Below are positions 8,332 through 15,461 of a stretch of DNA of 49,456 bases, one piece after another. The position numbers and the translations under genes were made by a program. A model generated the notes under the pieces. The model saw nothing but the letters and a program-made list of their open reading frames with translations, did no database searches and was not told where the DNA came from. Source of the DNA: DASQPR01 sp035713725 (GTDB lineage: Bacteria; Actinomycetota; Actinomycetes; Mycobacteriales; Micromonosporaceae); assembly GCA_035713725.1 (NCBI GenBank), contig DASTMZ010000049.1:1-49456 (forward strand), read 5' to 3'. Numbering within the stretch: position 1 is the first letter of the stretch; every line of letters starts with the position of its first letter.

Positions 8332-9549
8332 TTGCGCATTCTCATCAGCCTGTTCCGATTGGCGATCGGCGGCAGCCAGATCAACGCCATCGAAATCGGC
8401 GCGCGACTGGCTCAGGCCGCTCACGAAGTGATTGTCTACGGACCTGACGGCGTACTGCGCGAACGAATCTCCAGTCTGGATCTCGAGTATGTACCGGCTG
8501 GTGCCGCGCGCCGCGGTCATCCACCCACTCTGGCCGGCGTACGCAGTCTGACCGCATTGGCCAAGCGACGCCGCGTCGACCTCATTCACGCGTACGAATG
8601 GGCACCGACGCTCGAGGCCGCGTACGGTCCGCACTTGCGCCTGGGCGTGCCGGTGCTGTCGACGATCTACTCGGTCGGAGTGCCGCGCTTCGTCCCCCGC
8701 AATCTGCCCATGATCGTTGGCTACCTGAACGAGGCCGACCTCGAGCGACGGCGCGGCCGACGAATTGTGCATGTCGTGATGTGTCCCGTGGACACGGTCG
8801 CCAACGCACCGGTCGCCGACTGCCGTTCGGCCAGACGCCGCTTCGGCTTCGCCGACGAGAACCTCGTCGCCGTCGTGGTGAGCCGGCTCGCGCGCGACCT
8901 CAAACGCGAGGGCATTCTTGCCGCGATCGCCGCGGTTGGACAGGTGGACGCGGCGCACAACTTACGTCTCCTGGTGGTGGGCGATGGTCCGTGCCGCCAA
9001 GAGGTGCAGCTGTCGGCCGATCGCGTCAACGCTCGCGTTGGTCACCAGGCGGTCACCCTTACCGGCCAACTACTCGACCCTCGTGACGCGTACGCCGCCG
9101 CCGACATCGTGCTGGGCATGGGCACTTCGGCCCAGAAGGGCATGGCATTCGGCAAGCCGGTCGTCATTCAGGGCGAGCGCGGCTACTGGGATCTCCTGAC
9201 GCCAGCGACGCTGCCAACATATGTGCGCCAGAACTTTTACGGCGTCGGCGACGGTAGCGACGGCGCGCCGCGGCTCGCTGGCATCCTGGCTGATCTGGCC
9301 GGGCAGCGATCGCGATGGCCGGAGCTCGGTGCGTTCGGGCGCCAAACGGCGCTCTCCGCGTTCAGCAATGACGTGGCCACCGAGCAGGTCATCGCCATCT
9401 GCGAGGACGTCGCGGGACGGCGCGAGCCGGCTAGGCGGCGCGCCGCGGGGGTCATCACGGCCAGTGGGTGGTTCGCCGGCTTTCGTGCCGTCGATCTCGC
9501 GCACCGGGCCGCTGCGCGGCCGCATCGGACCGCGGTGGCACGCGGATAG
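8332..9549 (+). CDS. GT4-like glycosyltransferase (GT-B fold)
   Basis: 405 residues beginning MRILISLFRLAIGGSQINAI, the typical first strand and GG loop of GT-B enzymes (here written from a TTG start). The C-terminal Rossmann domain has LVAVVVSRLARDLKREG, LRLLVVGDGPCR, a TLTGQLLDPRDAYAAADIVLGMG segment and then KGMAFGKPVVIQ, which replaces the usual E-x7-E donor motif of GT4 with KGMAFGKPVVI; the usual first Glu appears lost. The TTG at 8332 was chosen because GGAGG lies 4 bases upstream and it starts exactly at the fold; the longer reading from 8116 overlaps the divergent gene and has no family resemblance. Likely glycan assembly; substrate unknown. Confidence 0.83.
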   Translation: MRILISLFRLAIGGSQINAIEIGARLAQAAHEVIVYGPDGVLRERISSLDLEYVPAGAARRGHPPTLAGVRSLTALAKRRRVDLIHAYEWAPTLEAAYGPHLRLGVPVLSTIYSVGVPRFVPRNLPMIVGYLNEADLERRRGRRIVHVVMCPVDTVANAPVADCRSARRRFGFADENLVAVVVSRLARDLKREGILAAIAAVGQVDAAHNLRLLVVGDGPCRQEVQLSADRVNARVGHQAVTLTGQLLDPRDAYAAADIVLGMGTSAQKGMAFGKPVVIQGERGYWDLLTPATLPTYVRQNFYGVGDGSDGAPRLAGILADLAGQRSRWPELGAFGRQTALSAFSNDVATEQVIAICEDVAGRREPARRRAAGVITASGWFAGFRAVDLAHRAAARPHRTAVARG

Positions 9550-9612
9550 CCGCGGCCAGGCGATCGCGATGGCCACCGGTACCAGATGCCGGTCTGGCCG
9601 GACCGGCCGACC

Positions 9613-10716
9613 TCACGCCAACGCCCGGGTCAGCGCCTCGGCAACGCGCTGCTGCTGCGCTTCGGTGATCTCCGGGAACAGCGGGAGTGACAGGATGCGC
9701 TCGGCGCGCGCCTCCGCGACCGGGAAGTCGCCGGCCTTACCGAGGTCGGACAACGCGCCGGTGAGGTGCAGCGGCACCGGGTAGTGCACGCCCGCGCCGA
9801 CGCCCGCGTCGTGAAGCACCGCGAGGACTCGGTCCCGATCGGGCACCTGCACGACGTAGAGGTGCCAGACCGGTATGTTGCCGGCGTCGACGGCTGGCAG
9901 CGTCACGTCGGCAACGTCGGCCAGCAGCGCGTCGTAGCGCGCCGCGGCGTCGCGGCGAGCCTCGTTCCACGCGTCCAACCGGCGCAGCTTCGCCGACAGG
10001 ACGACCGCCTGCAGCGAGTCCAGGCGGCTGTTGAAGCCGAGCACGGTGTGTTCGTACTTGTGCGGCGAACCGTGGGCGCCAAGCAACCTGACTCGCGAGG
10101 CGAGTTCGACGTCGTCGGTGAGCACGGCGCCGGCGTCTCCGTACGCACCGAGGTTCTTGCCTGGATAGAAACTGGTCGCGGCGATGTCACCCAACGCGCC
10201 GGCCGCCCGGCCGTCGCGGCGGGCGCCCTGCGACTGCGCGGCGTCTTCGACGATTGCCACGCCGACGGGCAACCTGGCGCGCAGCCCGGCCACATCGGCG
10301 GCCTGGCCATAAAGGTGCACTGGCAACACCGCACGCGTTCGCGGCGTGACCGCGGCGATGGCCGCCTCGACGTCGAGCAGGCCGGTGTCGGGCCGGCAGT
10401 CCGCCAGCACCGGTGTCGCGCCGGCACGTGCGACCGCCTCGGCCGTGGCGATGAACGTGTTTGCCGGCAGCACGCACTCGTCGCCTGGGCCGACATCGAG
10501 CGCGCGCAGCGCGATCTCGAGGGCGTCGGTGCCATTCCCGACGCCGATGCAGTGCCCGACCCCGATGTAGGCGGCATAGGCGACCTCGAATGCGGCAACC
10601 TGCGGACCTTCGATGAACGCCGCATGGGCGAGTACGTCTGACCAGCCCTCGGCGATCTCGTCGGCCACTTGCGCGTGCTGAGCGTGGAGATCGACGAGTG
10701 GAATCGTGCCGGACAT
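9613..10716 (-). CDS. DegT/DnrJ/EryC1 aminotransferase (NDP-keto-sugar aminotransferase), first paralogue
   Basis: 367 residues, the standard length for PLP-dependent sugar aminotransferases. Asp158 (VEDAAQSQGA) pairs with the PLP ring nitrogen and Lys187 in TSFYPGKNLGAYGDAGA forms the Schiff base. The YPGKNLGAYGDAG loop resembles 3-keto-sugar aminotransferases such as those making dTDP-3-amino sugars, though assignment to the 3- rather than 4-position is a judgement from the motif alone. The start ATG 10716 has AGGAGG 6 bases upstream. Last gene of a four-gene minus-strand operon, 9 bases after the other aminotransferase. Together they would build an amino- or diamino-sugar nucleotide for the glycan. 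Confidence 0.92.
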   Translation of the reverse strand: MSGTIPLVDLHAQHAQVADEIAEGWSDVLAHAAFIEGPQVAAFEVAYAAYIGVGHCIGVGNGTDALEIALRALDVGPGDECVLPANTFIATAEAVARAGATPVLADCRPDTGLLDVEAAIAAVTPRTRAVLPVHLYGQAADVAGLRARLPVGVAIVEDAAQSQGARRDGRAAGALGDIAATSFYPGKNLGAYGDAGAVLTDDVELASRVRLLGAHGSPHKYEHTVLGFNSRLDSLQAVVLSAKLRRLDAWNEARRDAAARYDALLADVADVTLPAVDAGNIPVWHLYVVQVPDRDRVLAVLHDAGVGAGVHYPVPLHLTGALSDLGKAGDFPVAEARAERILSLPLFPEITEAQQQRVAEALTRALA

Positions 10717-10725
10717 GCGCGCCTC

Positions 10726-11856
10726 CTACGACCGCGCCGGGCTGAGCGCGAGCGCGCTCTCGAGAGCACCAACGACGGTGCCCTGCTCCTCGTCGGTCAT
10801 GTCGTGGTAGACGGGGAGGATCAACGTACGGCTCGTCAATCGCTCGGTCACCGGGAGCGGTCCGTGCGGGTGACCGGCGTACGCCGGCTCGAGATGTGCG
10901 GCCATGATCCCGCGGCGCGCGGATACTCCAGACGCCGCGAGTGCCTCCAGCACGTCGAGCACGCGTGGCCCGTCGTCCGGCAACTCGACCCAGAACGACT
11001 GGAAGTTGCTCGTGCCGTACGCCGGCTCGCGGACCGGGCGAACCGGTACGTCGCGGAGCAGCGCGTAGTAGCGGTCGACGATCTCGCGGCGTCTCGCCAC
11101 GATGTCAGGTAGGCGGCGCAGTTGCACGAGGCCGATCGCCGCCTGCAGGTCGGTCATGCGGTAGTTGAAGCCGGTCTCCGCGTAGTCCTCGAGCACGACG
11201 CGTCCGGCGGCGTGCCGGTCGGCGGCGGAGACGGTCATGCCGTGCTCGCGCAGCCGGCGAAGGCGGGCGGCCAACTCGGCGTTGTCCGTCGTGAGCATCC
11301 CGCCCTCGCCCGTGGTGAGCAGCTTGCGGGGGTGAAAGGACCAGGCCGCGAGAAGTGCGCCCCGACCGACGGGATGGCCGTGGACCGTCGATCCGGCGGC
11401 GCAGGCGGCGTCCTCCAGCACGGGTACGTCACCGCAGGCGGACCGTACCGCCTCGATGTCGGCCGGTTGACCGCCCTGGTGAACGGCGAGCACCGCCCGC
11501 GTGCGTGGGGAACGGACCGCGGCGACCGTCTCGGGCGTGAGGTTGCCCCACTCCGGTGACACGTCGGCAAAGACCGGTGCAGCCCCGCAATAACGCACCG
11601 CGTTCGCGGTAGCGATGAACGAGAACGATGGCACCACTACCTCGTCGCCCGGTCCAACGCCGAGTACGTAGAGCATCAGGTGCAGCGCGGTCGTGCACGA
11701 CGATGTCGCGACGGCGTGCTCCGCGCCGACGTACGCGGCGAACGCACGCTCGAACTCGGCAACTCGCGGGCCCTGCGCGACCCAGCCGGAGCGGACCGCC
11801 TCGGCGACCGCCGCGGCTTCCTCGTCGCCGAGCACCGGCCTCATCACCGGAATCAC
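10726..11856 (-). CDS. DegT/DnrJ/EryC1 aminotransferase, second paralogue
   Basis: 376 residues. PLP contacts: Asp149 in VLEDAACAAGS and Schiff-base Lys178 in AWSFHPRKLLTTGEGGM. That SFHPRK-TTGEGGM form is typical of the 4-keto-sugar (perosamine synthase-like) branch, thus different from the neighbouring paralogue. MRPVLGDEEAAAVAEAVRSG is the usual N-terminal motif. I chose GTG 11856 because its GTGA overlaps the preceding epimerase stop, indicating translational coupling; ATG 11844 is the alternative, and the longer reading from 11967 is a shadow of the epimerase tail. Two aminotransferases of distinct subtypes suggest a diamino sugar or two different amino sugars. Confidence 0.92.
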   Translation of the reverse strand: MIPVMRPVLGDEEAAAVAEAVRSGWVAQGPRVAEFERAFAAYVGAEHAVATSSCTTALHLMLYVLGVGPGDEVVVPSFSFIATANAVRYCGAAPVFADVSPEWGNLTPETVAAVRSPRTRAVLAVHQGGQPADIEAVRSACGDVPVLEDAACAAGSTVHGHPVGRGALLAAWSFHPRKLLTTGEGGMLTTDNAELAARLRRLREHGMTVSAADRHAAGRVVLEDYAETGFNYRMTDLQAAIGLVQLRRLPDIVARRREIVDRYYALLRDVPVRPVREPAYGTSNFQSFWVELPDDGPRVLDVLEALAASGVSARRGIMAAHLEPAYAGHPHGPLPVTERLTSRTLILPVYHDMTDEEQGTVVGALESALALSPARS

Positions 11857-12956
11857 GCGGGCGCCCCGTCCACCGGAGCCCCGGCGACCGGAGTCCCATC
11901 CACCGCGAGCCCCGCCACCGGCGCCCCCGCAGCGGGCACGCCGACCGCCTGCTCGGCCTGCCACCATGCGACGAGGCCGCGCAATCCCTCGTCAAGCCCG
12001 ATTCGAGGCCGCCAGCCGAGGTCGCTCGCGGCCGCCGAGATGTCCGCCAGCCGGCGCGTCACGGCGTTGACCGCGCGGGCCGGTCCGAACTCTGGCGTCA
12101 CGTCGGAGTCCATCGCTTCGATGAGTGCCGACGCGAGGTCGAGCAGGCTCGTCTCGGTCGCCGTCGCGATGTTGTACACCGCGTCGGACACGTCCGCCCT
12201 GGCGGCCAGCACGTTAGCCCGGGCGATGTCGTGTACGTGAACGAAGTCCATGGTCTGCTTGCCATCACCGAAGATCAACGGCGGCTCGCCACGCGCGATA
12301 CGTTCCATCCACCGGATCAGCACCTCTGTGTAGACGCCGTGGGCGTCCATCCGAGGCCCGTACACGTTGAAGTAGCGCAACGCCACGTAGTCGAGCCCGT
12401 ACATGGCGTGGAAGCTGCGCAGCATGCCCTCGTTGAAGGCCTTCGCCGCGCCGTAGAACGTGTCGTTGTTGTACGGGTGATGGCGTTCCGTGGTCGGGAA
12501 GGCCTCGGCTAGCCCGTACACCGACGCCGACGACGAAGCGATCATCTTCTTCGCGCCCGCCTCGACCGCTGCCTCGATGACCGTGAACGTGCCGTCGACG
12601 AGGCTTTCCAACGCGAGCCGGGGCTGCTCGGCACATTGTGTGATGCGCAGTGCGGCAAGGTGGAACACCAGGTCGACGCCCATCATGAGGTCGCCCACCA
12701 GAGCGCGGTCGTTGATGTCGCCCTCGACGATCGTGACCCGGTCGCCGGCCACGGTTAGCGCGTCGGCGAGGTTCTCGCGGCGGCCCCGAACCAGGTTGTC
12801 GAGCACGAGGATCTCGGCCGCTCCGGCGTCGACGAGTTGGTCGACGAGCGCGGAGCCGATCGTGCCCGCGCCGCCGGTCACCAGCACGCGCTGACCGTCA
12901 ATCGGCTGGCTCGCGCTCGCCGGTCCGTCCGCGACCCCGCCGCTTGCGTTGCTCAC
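11853..12956 (-). CDS. NAD-dependent epimerase/dehydratase (extended SDR, UDP-glucose 4-epimerase-like)
   Basis: 367 residues. Rossmann loop TGGAGTIGS (27-35), Asp53 (LVLDN) as the NAD ribose ligand, SSSASVYG with the catalytic Ser, Tyr168 and Lys172 in the YGAAK motif, and RYFNVYGPRM plus DGKQTMDFVHVHDIA, all typical of NDP-sugar epimerases and decarboxylases. The last 30 residues are a degenerate Ala/Gly/Val/Pro repeat (VAG-PVDG units) absent from usual family members. GTG start at 12956 overlaps the previous stop as GTGA, and its own stop overlaps the next start in the same way, so operon expression is tightly coupled. It acts in the cytoplasm on an NDP-sugar, probably making or epimerising the keto sugar used by the aminotransferases. 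Confidence 0.9.
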   Translation of the reverse strand: MSNASGGVADGPASASQPIDGQRVLVTGGAGTIGSALVDQLVDAGAAEILVLDNLVRGRRENLADALTVAGDRVTIVEGDINDRALVGDLMMGVDLVFHLAALRITQCAEQPRLALESLVDGTFTVIEAAVEAGAKKMIASSSASVYGLAEAFPTTERHHPYNNDTFYGAAKAFNEGMLRSFHAMYGLDYVALRYFNVYGPRMDAHGVYTEVLIRWMERIARGEPPLIFGDGKQTMDFVHVHDIARANVLAARADVSDAVYNIATATETSLLDLASALIEAMDSDVTPEFGPARAVNAVTRRLADISAAASDLGWRPRIGLDEGLRGLVAWWQAEQAVGVPAAGAPVAGLAVDGTPVAGAPVDGAPA

Positions 12957-14104
12957 ACCGTCACCTCTCCGCGGCCACGCCGCGATAGCTCGACCGAAAG
13001 ATCATTTTTCGTGCCGTCGGGGTCGTGGCGCAGGTGGTGGGGCGGCGCGCCGTCGATGTCACGGATCGGCACCGACACACCGTCCTTGGCAAGGCTGAGC
13101 GAAGCGGCCTCGAGCATCGCGACAACGCGAAGCCCCGCCCAGCCGTCGGTCAGCGGCGGCCGGTTGCCGGCGATGGACTCCGCGAACTCGACCATCACCG
13201 ACCGCAAGGCCTCGTGGTTGGCAAGCGCTGGCGCGACCGTGTCACCCGTGCGGTAGGACACGATCAGGCGATCGCGGGTGTCCGGCCCGATGCTGTCGGC
13301 GGCGCTTCGCTCGACGCCGCGGTCATGGATCGACAACCGCTGGCTGGGGTTGAGATCGTCCCAGACGACCGTCCGCAACGACCCGCCGACGACCATCGTG
13401 CGGATTTTCGTCGGCGACAGCCAGTTCACGTGTACGTGTGCGAGAGCGTCGTTGGACAGCCGGATGGTCAGGTGCGCGACGCAGGCGTGGCCGGCGCCGA
13501 TCGGGTCCGAACCGTGGGCGGAAACCGACACCGGCCACACGTCGTCGGGCAGGATCGCCTCGAAGATCGACAGGTCGTGCGGCGCGAGGTCCCACACCAC
13601 GTCGACGTCCGGCTGCACCAGGCCGAGGTTGATGCGAACCGAGTCGAGATACTGCAGCGCCCCCAACTCGCCGCGACGGACGAGATCACGGATGTGTGCC
13701 ACCGCCGACGTGTAGACGTACGTGTGGTCCAGCATCAGGATCCGGCCACATCGGTCGGCCGCCTCGACGATCTCTCGCGCCTCCTCGTACGTCGGCGCCA
13801 GCGGCTTCTCCACAAGCACGTGCTTGCCGGCCTCGAGCGCCTTCATCGCGACGTCGAAATGCGTGGCGGCTGGCGTGGCGATCGCAACCGCGAGGACCGA
13901 CGGGTCGGCGAGCACCTCGTCGATCGACGGCGCGACGCGGACCGTCGAATAATCACCGAGCACCCGCCGGACACGTTCCACGTCAAGGTCGCAAAGGTAG
14001 TCCAACCGGAGGCCGGGGGTAGCCTGCACATTTCGGACCAGGTTCGGACCCCAGTAGCCGGCTCCGATGACCGCGACGCCGATTGCCGGGCTGCCGATCT
14101 GCAC
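12953..14104 (-). CDS. Gfo/Idh/MocA family oxidoreductase (NDP-sugar dehydrogenase-like)
   Basis: 383 residues. N-terminal dinucleotide-binding GAGYWGPNLVRN, the conserved AIATPAATHFDVAMKALEAGKHVLVEKPLA with catalytic-region Lys in EKP, and LAPHDLSIFEAIL with the typical His-Asp. This subtype is close to WbpB/WlbA-type enzymes, which oxidise C3 of UDP-GlcNAc-derived sugars so that a DegT aminotransferase can aminate it; the two aminotransferases downstream fit that role. GTG 14104 has GGAG about 7 bases upstream. First gene of the operon 14104-9613. Whether the substrate is a uronate cannot be told from sequence alone. Confidence 0.9.
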   Translation of the reverse strand: MQIGSPAIGVAVIGAGYWGPNLVRNVQATPGLRLDYLCDLDVERVRRVLGDYSTVRVAPSIDEVLADPSVLAVAIATPAATHFDVAMKALEAGKHVLVEKPLAPTYEEAREIVEAADRCGRILMLDHTYVYTSAVAHIRDLVRRGELGALQYLDSVRINLGLVQPDVDVVWDLAPHDLSIFEAILPDDVWPVSVSAHGSDPIGAGHACVAHLTIRLSNDALAHVHVNWLSPTKIRTMVVGGSLRTVVWDDLNPSQRLSIHDRGVERSAADSIGPDTRDRLIVSYRTGDTVAPALANHEALRSVMVEFAESIAGNRPPLTDGWAGLRVVAMLEAASLSLAKDGVSVPIRDIDGAPPHHLRHDPDGTKNDLSVELSRRGRGEVTV

Positions 14105-14403
14105 GCGCTTCTCCGTCCAACAAGCCGTCCTCCGACGCGGCGTCGCTCACATGCGCGTGGCCAGCCACGACGGCCAAGACCAGACAGTACCCAGCACGCC
14201 AAGATACGCAACCGCATGATTCGATGAGCCGTGACGGTGTGTTGTGGATATCCTTACCGCACCGAGGGCGGCTCCGATGCCGAACGTGGTTGTTCCGCCC
14301 ATTCGGGACGGCTACACTCGGCGCGCCGTAGTCCCGACGCGCAGCCGATGATCCGCGCCGAAGTGACGACCGGGGGCCGCGCGACGGCCCAGTGAGGACA
14401 AGC
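14105..14403. promoter_or_regulatory. Divergent promoter region between the aminosugar operon and the GH16 gene
   Basis: About 300 non-coding bases. Two candidate promoters point outward. Forward: TTGTTC (14290-14295), 17-base spacer, TACACT (14313-14318), giving a leader of about 80 bases to the GH16 ATG. Reverse: TTGCGT (14206-14211), 16-base spacer, TACTGT (14184-14189), leading to the dehydrogenase start. The forward pair is the better one. No repeats of note. Confidence 0.45.
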
Positions 14404-15396
14404 ATGCAGTCGCAGACACCTCCGCAGCCTGGGCCGGTGTCCGGACGAGCATCGGTGGCAAACGGCATTTACCGCAGCGGCCAGAGCGCCGACGAGCCGG
14501 CCGTGCAACCCGTGCAACACAAGTCCGGCAAGGGATGGGTCGGCACGACGGCGACCATAGTTGTGGCTCTCGTGCTCGTGTTGGCCGCTGCAAAGATCAT
14601 CCTCGGCGGCGGAGGTCGACCCACGGCGAGCCCGACGGTCGCGTCCGGCGCGACGAGCGCCCCACCGTCCACGCCACCTGTTGCTGACCCGTCCGGTGTG
14701 CCGATGCCGGTCGGTGACCTGCCGGGCTGGCATCAGACGTTCGCCGAGGACTTCAGCGGCACCCAGGTGGATCGGGATAAGTGGTTCGTCTACGACGGCC
14801 AGCCGCTCAGCGACCCCGCAGCGCTTTTTGTGTCGTCACATGTCTCCGAGGGCAACGGCGTGCTCACCATCGGTGCGTGGCCGATACAGACCGCCAAGGG
14901 AGAGATCTTCGCATCCGGCGGCGTCTCCAACGCGAAGAGCTTCAGCCAGGTCTACGGACGTTATGACGTGCGCTTCCGGATGGACCGCGGCTGGGGCATC
15001 GCGTACGCGATTCTGCTGTGGCCGACCAACAACGACTCTAAGCCGGAGGTCGACTTCGCCGAGGACAACGGCAGGGACCGCACGATGACGTCGGCGACCA
15101 CCCATCCAATCGGTCCCGGCGAGAAACACGTCGAGGTGACCGGCGACTTCACCCAGTGGCACACCGCCGAGGTCGTGTGGTCGCCCGGTAAGATCGTCTA
15201 CCGGCTTGACGGCAAGGTCTGGGCGACCATGACGGGGAACGCTGTGCCGGCCGGGGCGCCGATGTCGCTCACCTTGCAGACGCAGTCGCATCCCTGTGGT
15301 GGCACCTGGGAGGCCTGCCCTAACAGTTCGACGCCGTCGAAGGTGAACTTCGAGGTGGACTGGGTTACCGCGTACACCGCGACATCGTCCAAGTAG
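14404..15396 (+). CDS. Membrane-anchored GH16-family glycoside hydrolase
   Basis: 330 residues. A cytoplasmic tail of about 45 residues is followed by one membrane helix (about 46-68), a Thr/Ser/Pro/Ala linker (about 72-100), and an extracellular GH16-like domain (about 105-328). The catalytic signature EVDFAED gives the E-x-D-x-x-E arrangement with Glu215 as nucleophile, Asp217, and Glu220 as acid/base. WHQTFAEDFSG at the domain start and FEVDWVTAYT at the end are usual GH16 edges; two cysteines (HPCGGTWEACP) could form a disulfide. GH16 enzymes cleave or transfer beta-1,3/1,4-glucans and galactans. Lying inside the glycan locus, it may trim or remodel the polymer outside the cell. ATG 14404 is preceded by GAGGA; GTG 14392 is the alternative. 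Confidence 0.88.
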   Translation: MQSQTPPQPGPVSGRASVANGIYRSGQSADEPAVQPVQHKSGKGWVGTTATIVVALVLVLAAAKIILGGGGRPTASPTVASGATSAPPSTPPVADPSGVPMPVGDLPGWHQTFAEDFSGTQVDRDKWFVYDGQPLSDPAALFVSSHVSEGNGVLTIGAWPIQTAKGEIFASGGVSNAKSFSQVYGRYDVRFRMDRGWGIAYAILLWPTNNDSKPEVDFAEDNGRDRTMTSATTHPIGPGEKHVEVTGDFTQWHTAEVVWSPGKIVYRLDGKVWATMTGNAVPAGAPMSLTLQTQSHPCGGTWEACPNSSTPSKVNFEVDWVTAYTATSSK

Positions 15397-15411
15397 CGAC
15401 GCCTGTCGCTC

Positions 15412-15460
15412 GCTGCTCCGGTGCGGTCGCTGCTCCGGTGCAGTCGCTGCGGCGGTGGTC
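15412..15460. repeat. Three tandem 17-base repeats between convergent genes
   Basis: GCTGCTCCGGTGCGGTC (15412-15428) is followed by a copy with one change (15429-15445) and a third, shortened and more diverged (15446-15460). They lie between the GH16 stop and the flippase-fusion stop. No U-tract follows, and there is no clear hairpin. Confidence 0.7.
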
Positions 15461-15461
15461 G

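Noticed and set aside
7019..8431. Plus-strand frame of 470 codons over the GT2 gene.
   Set aside because: It is the antisense of a convincing glycosyltransferase with a ribosome site; the product has no recognisable motifs.
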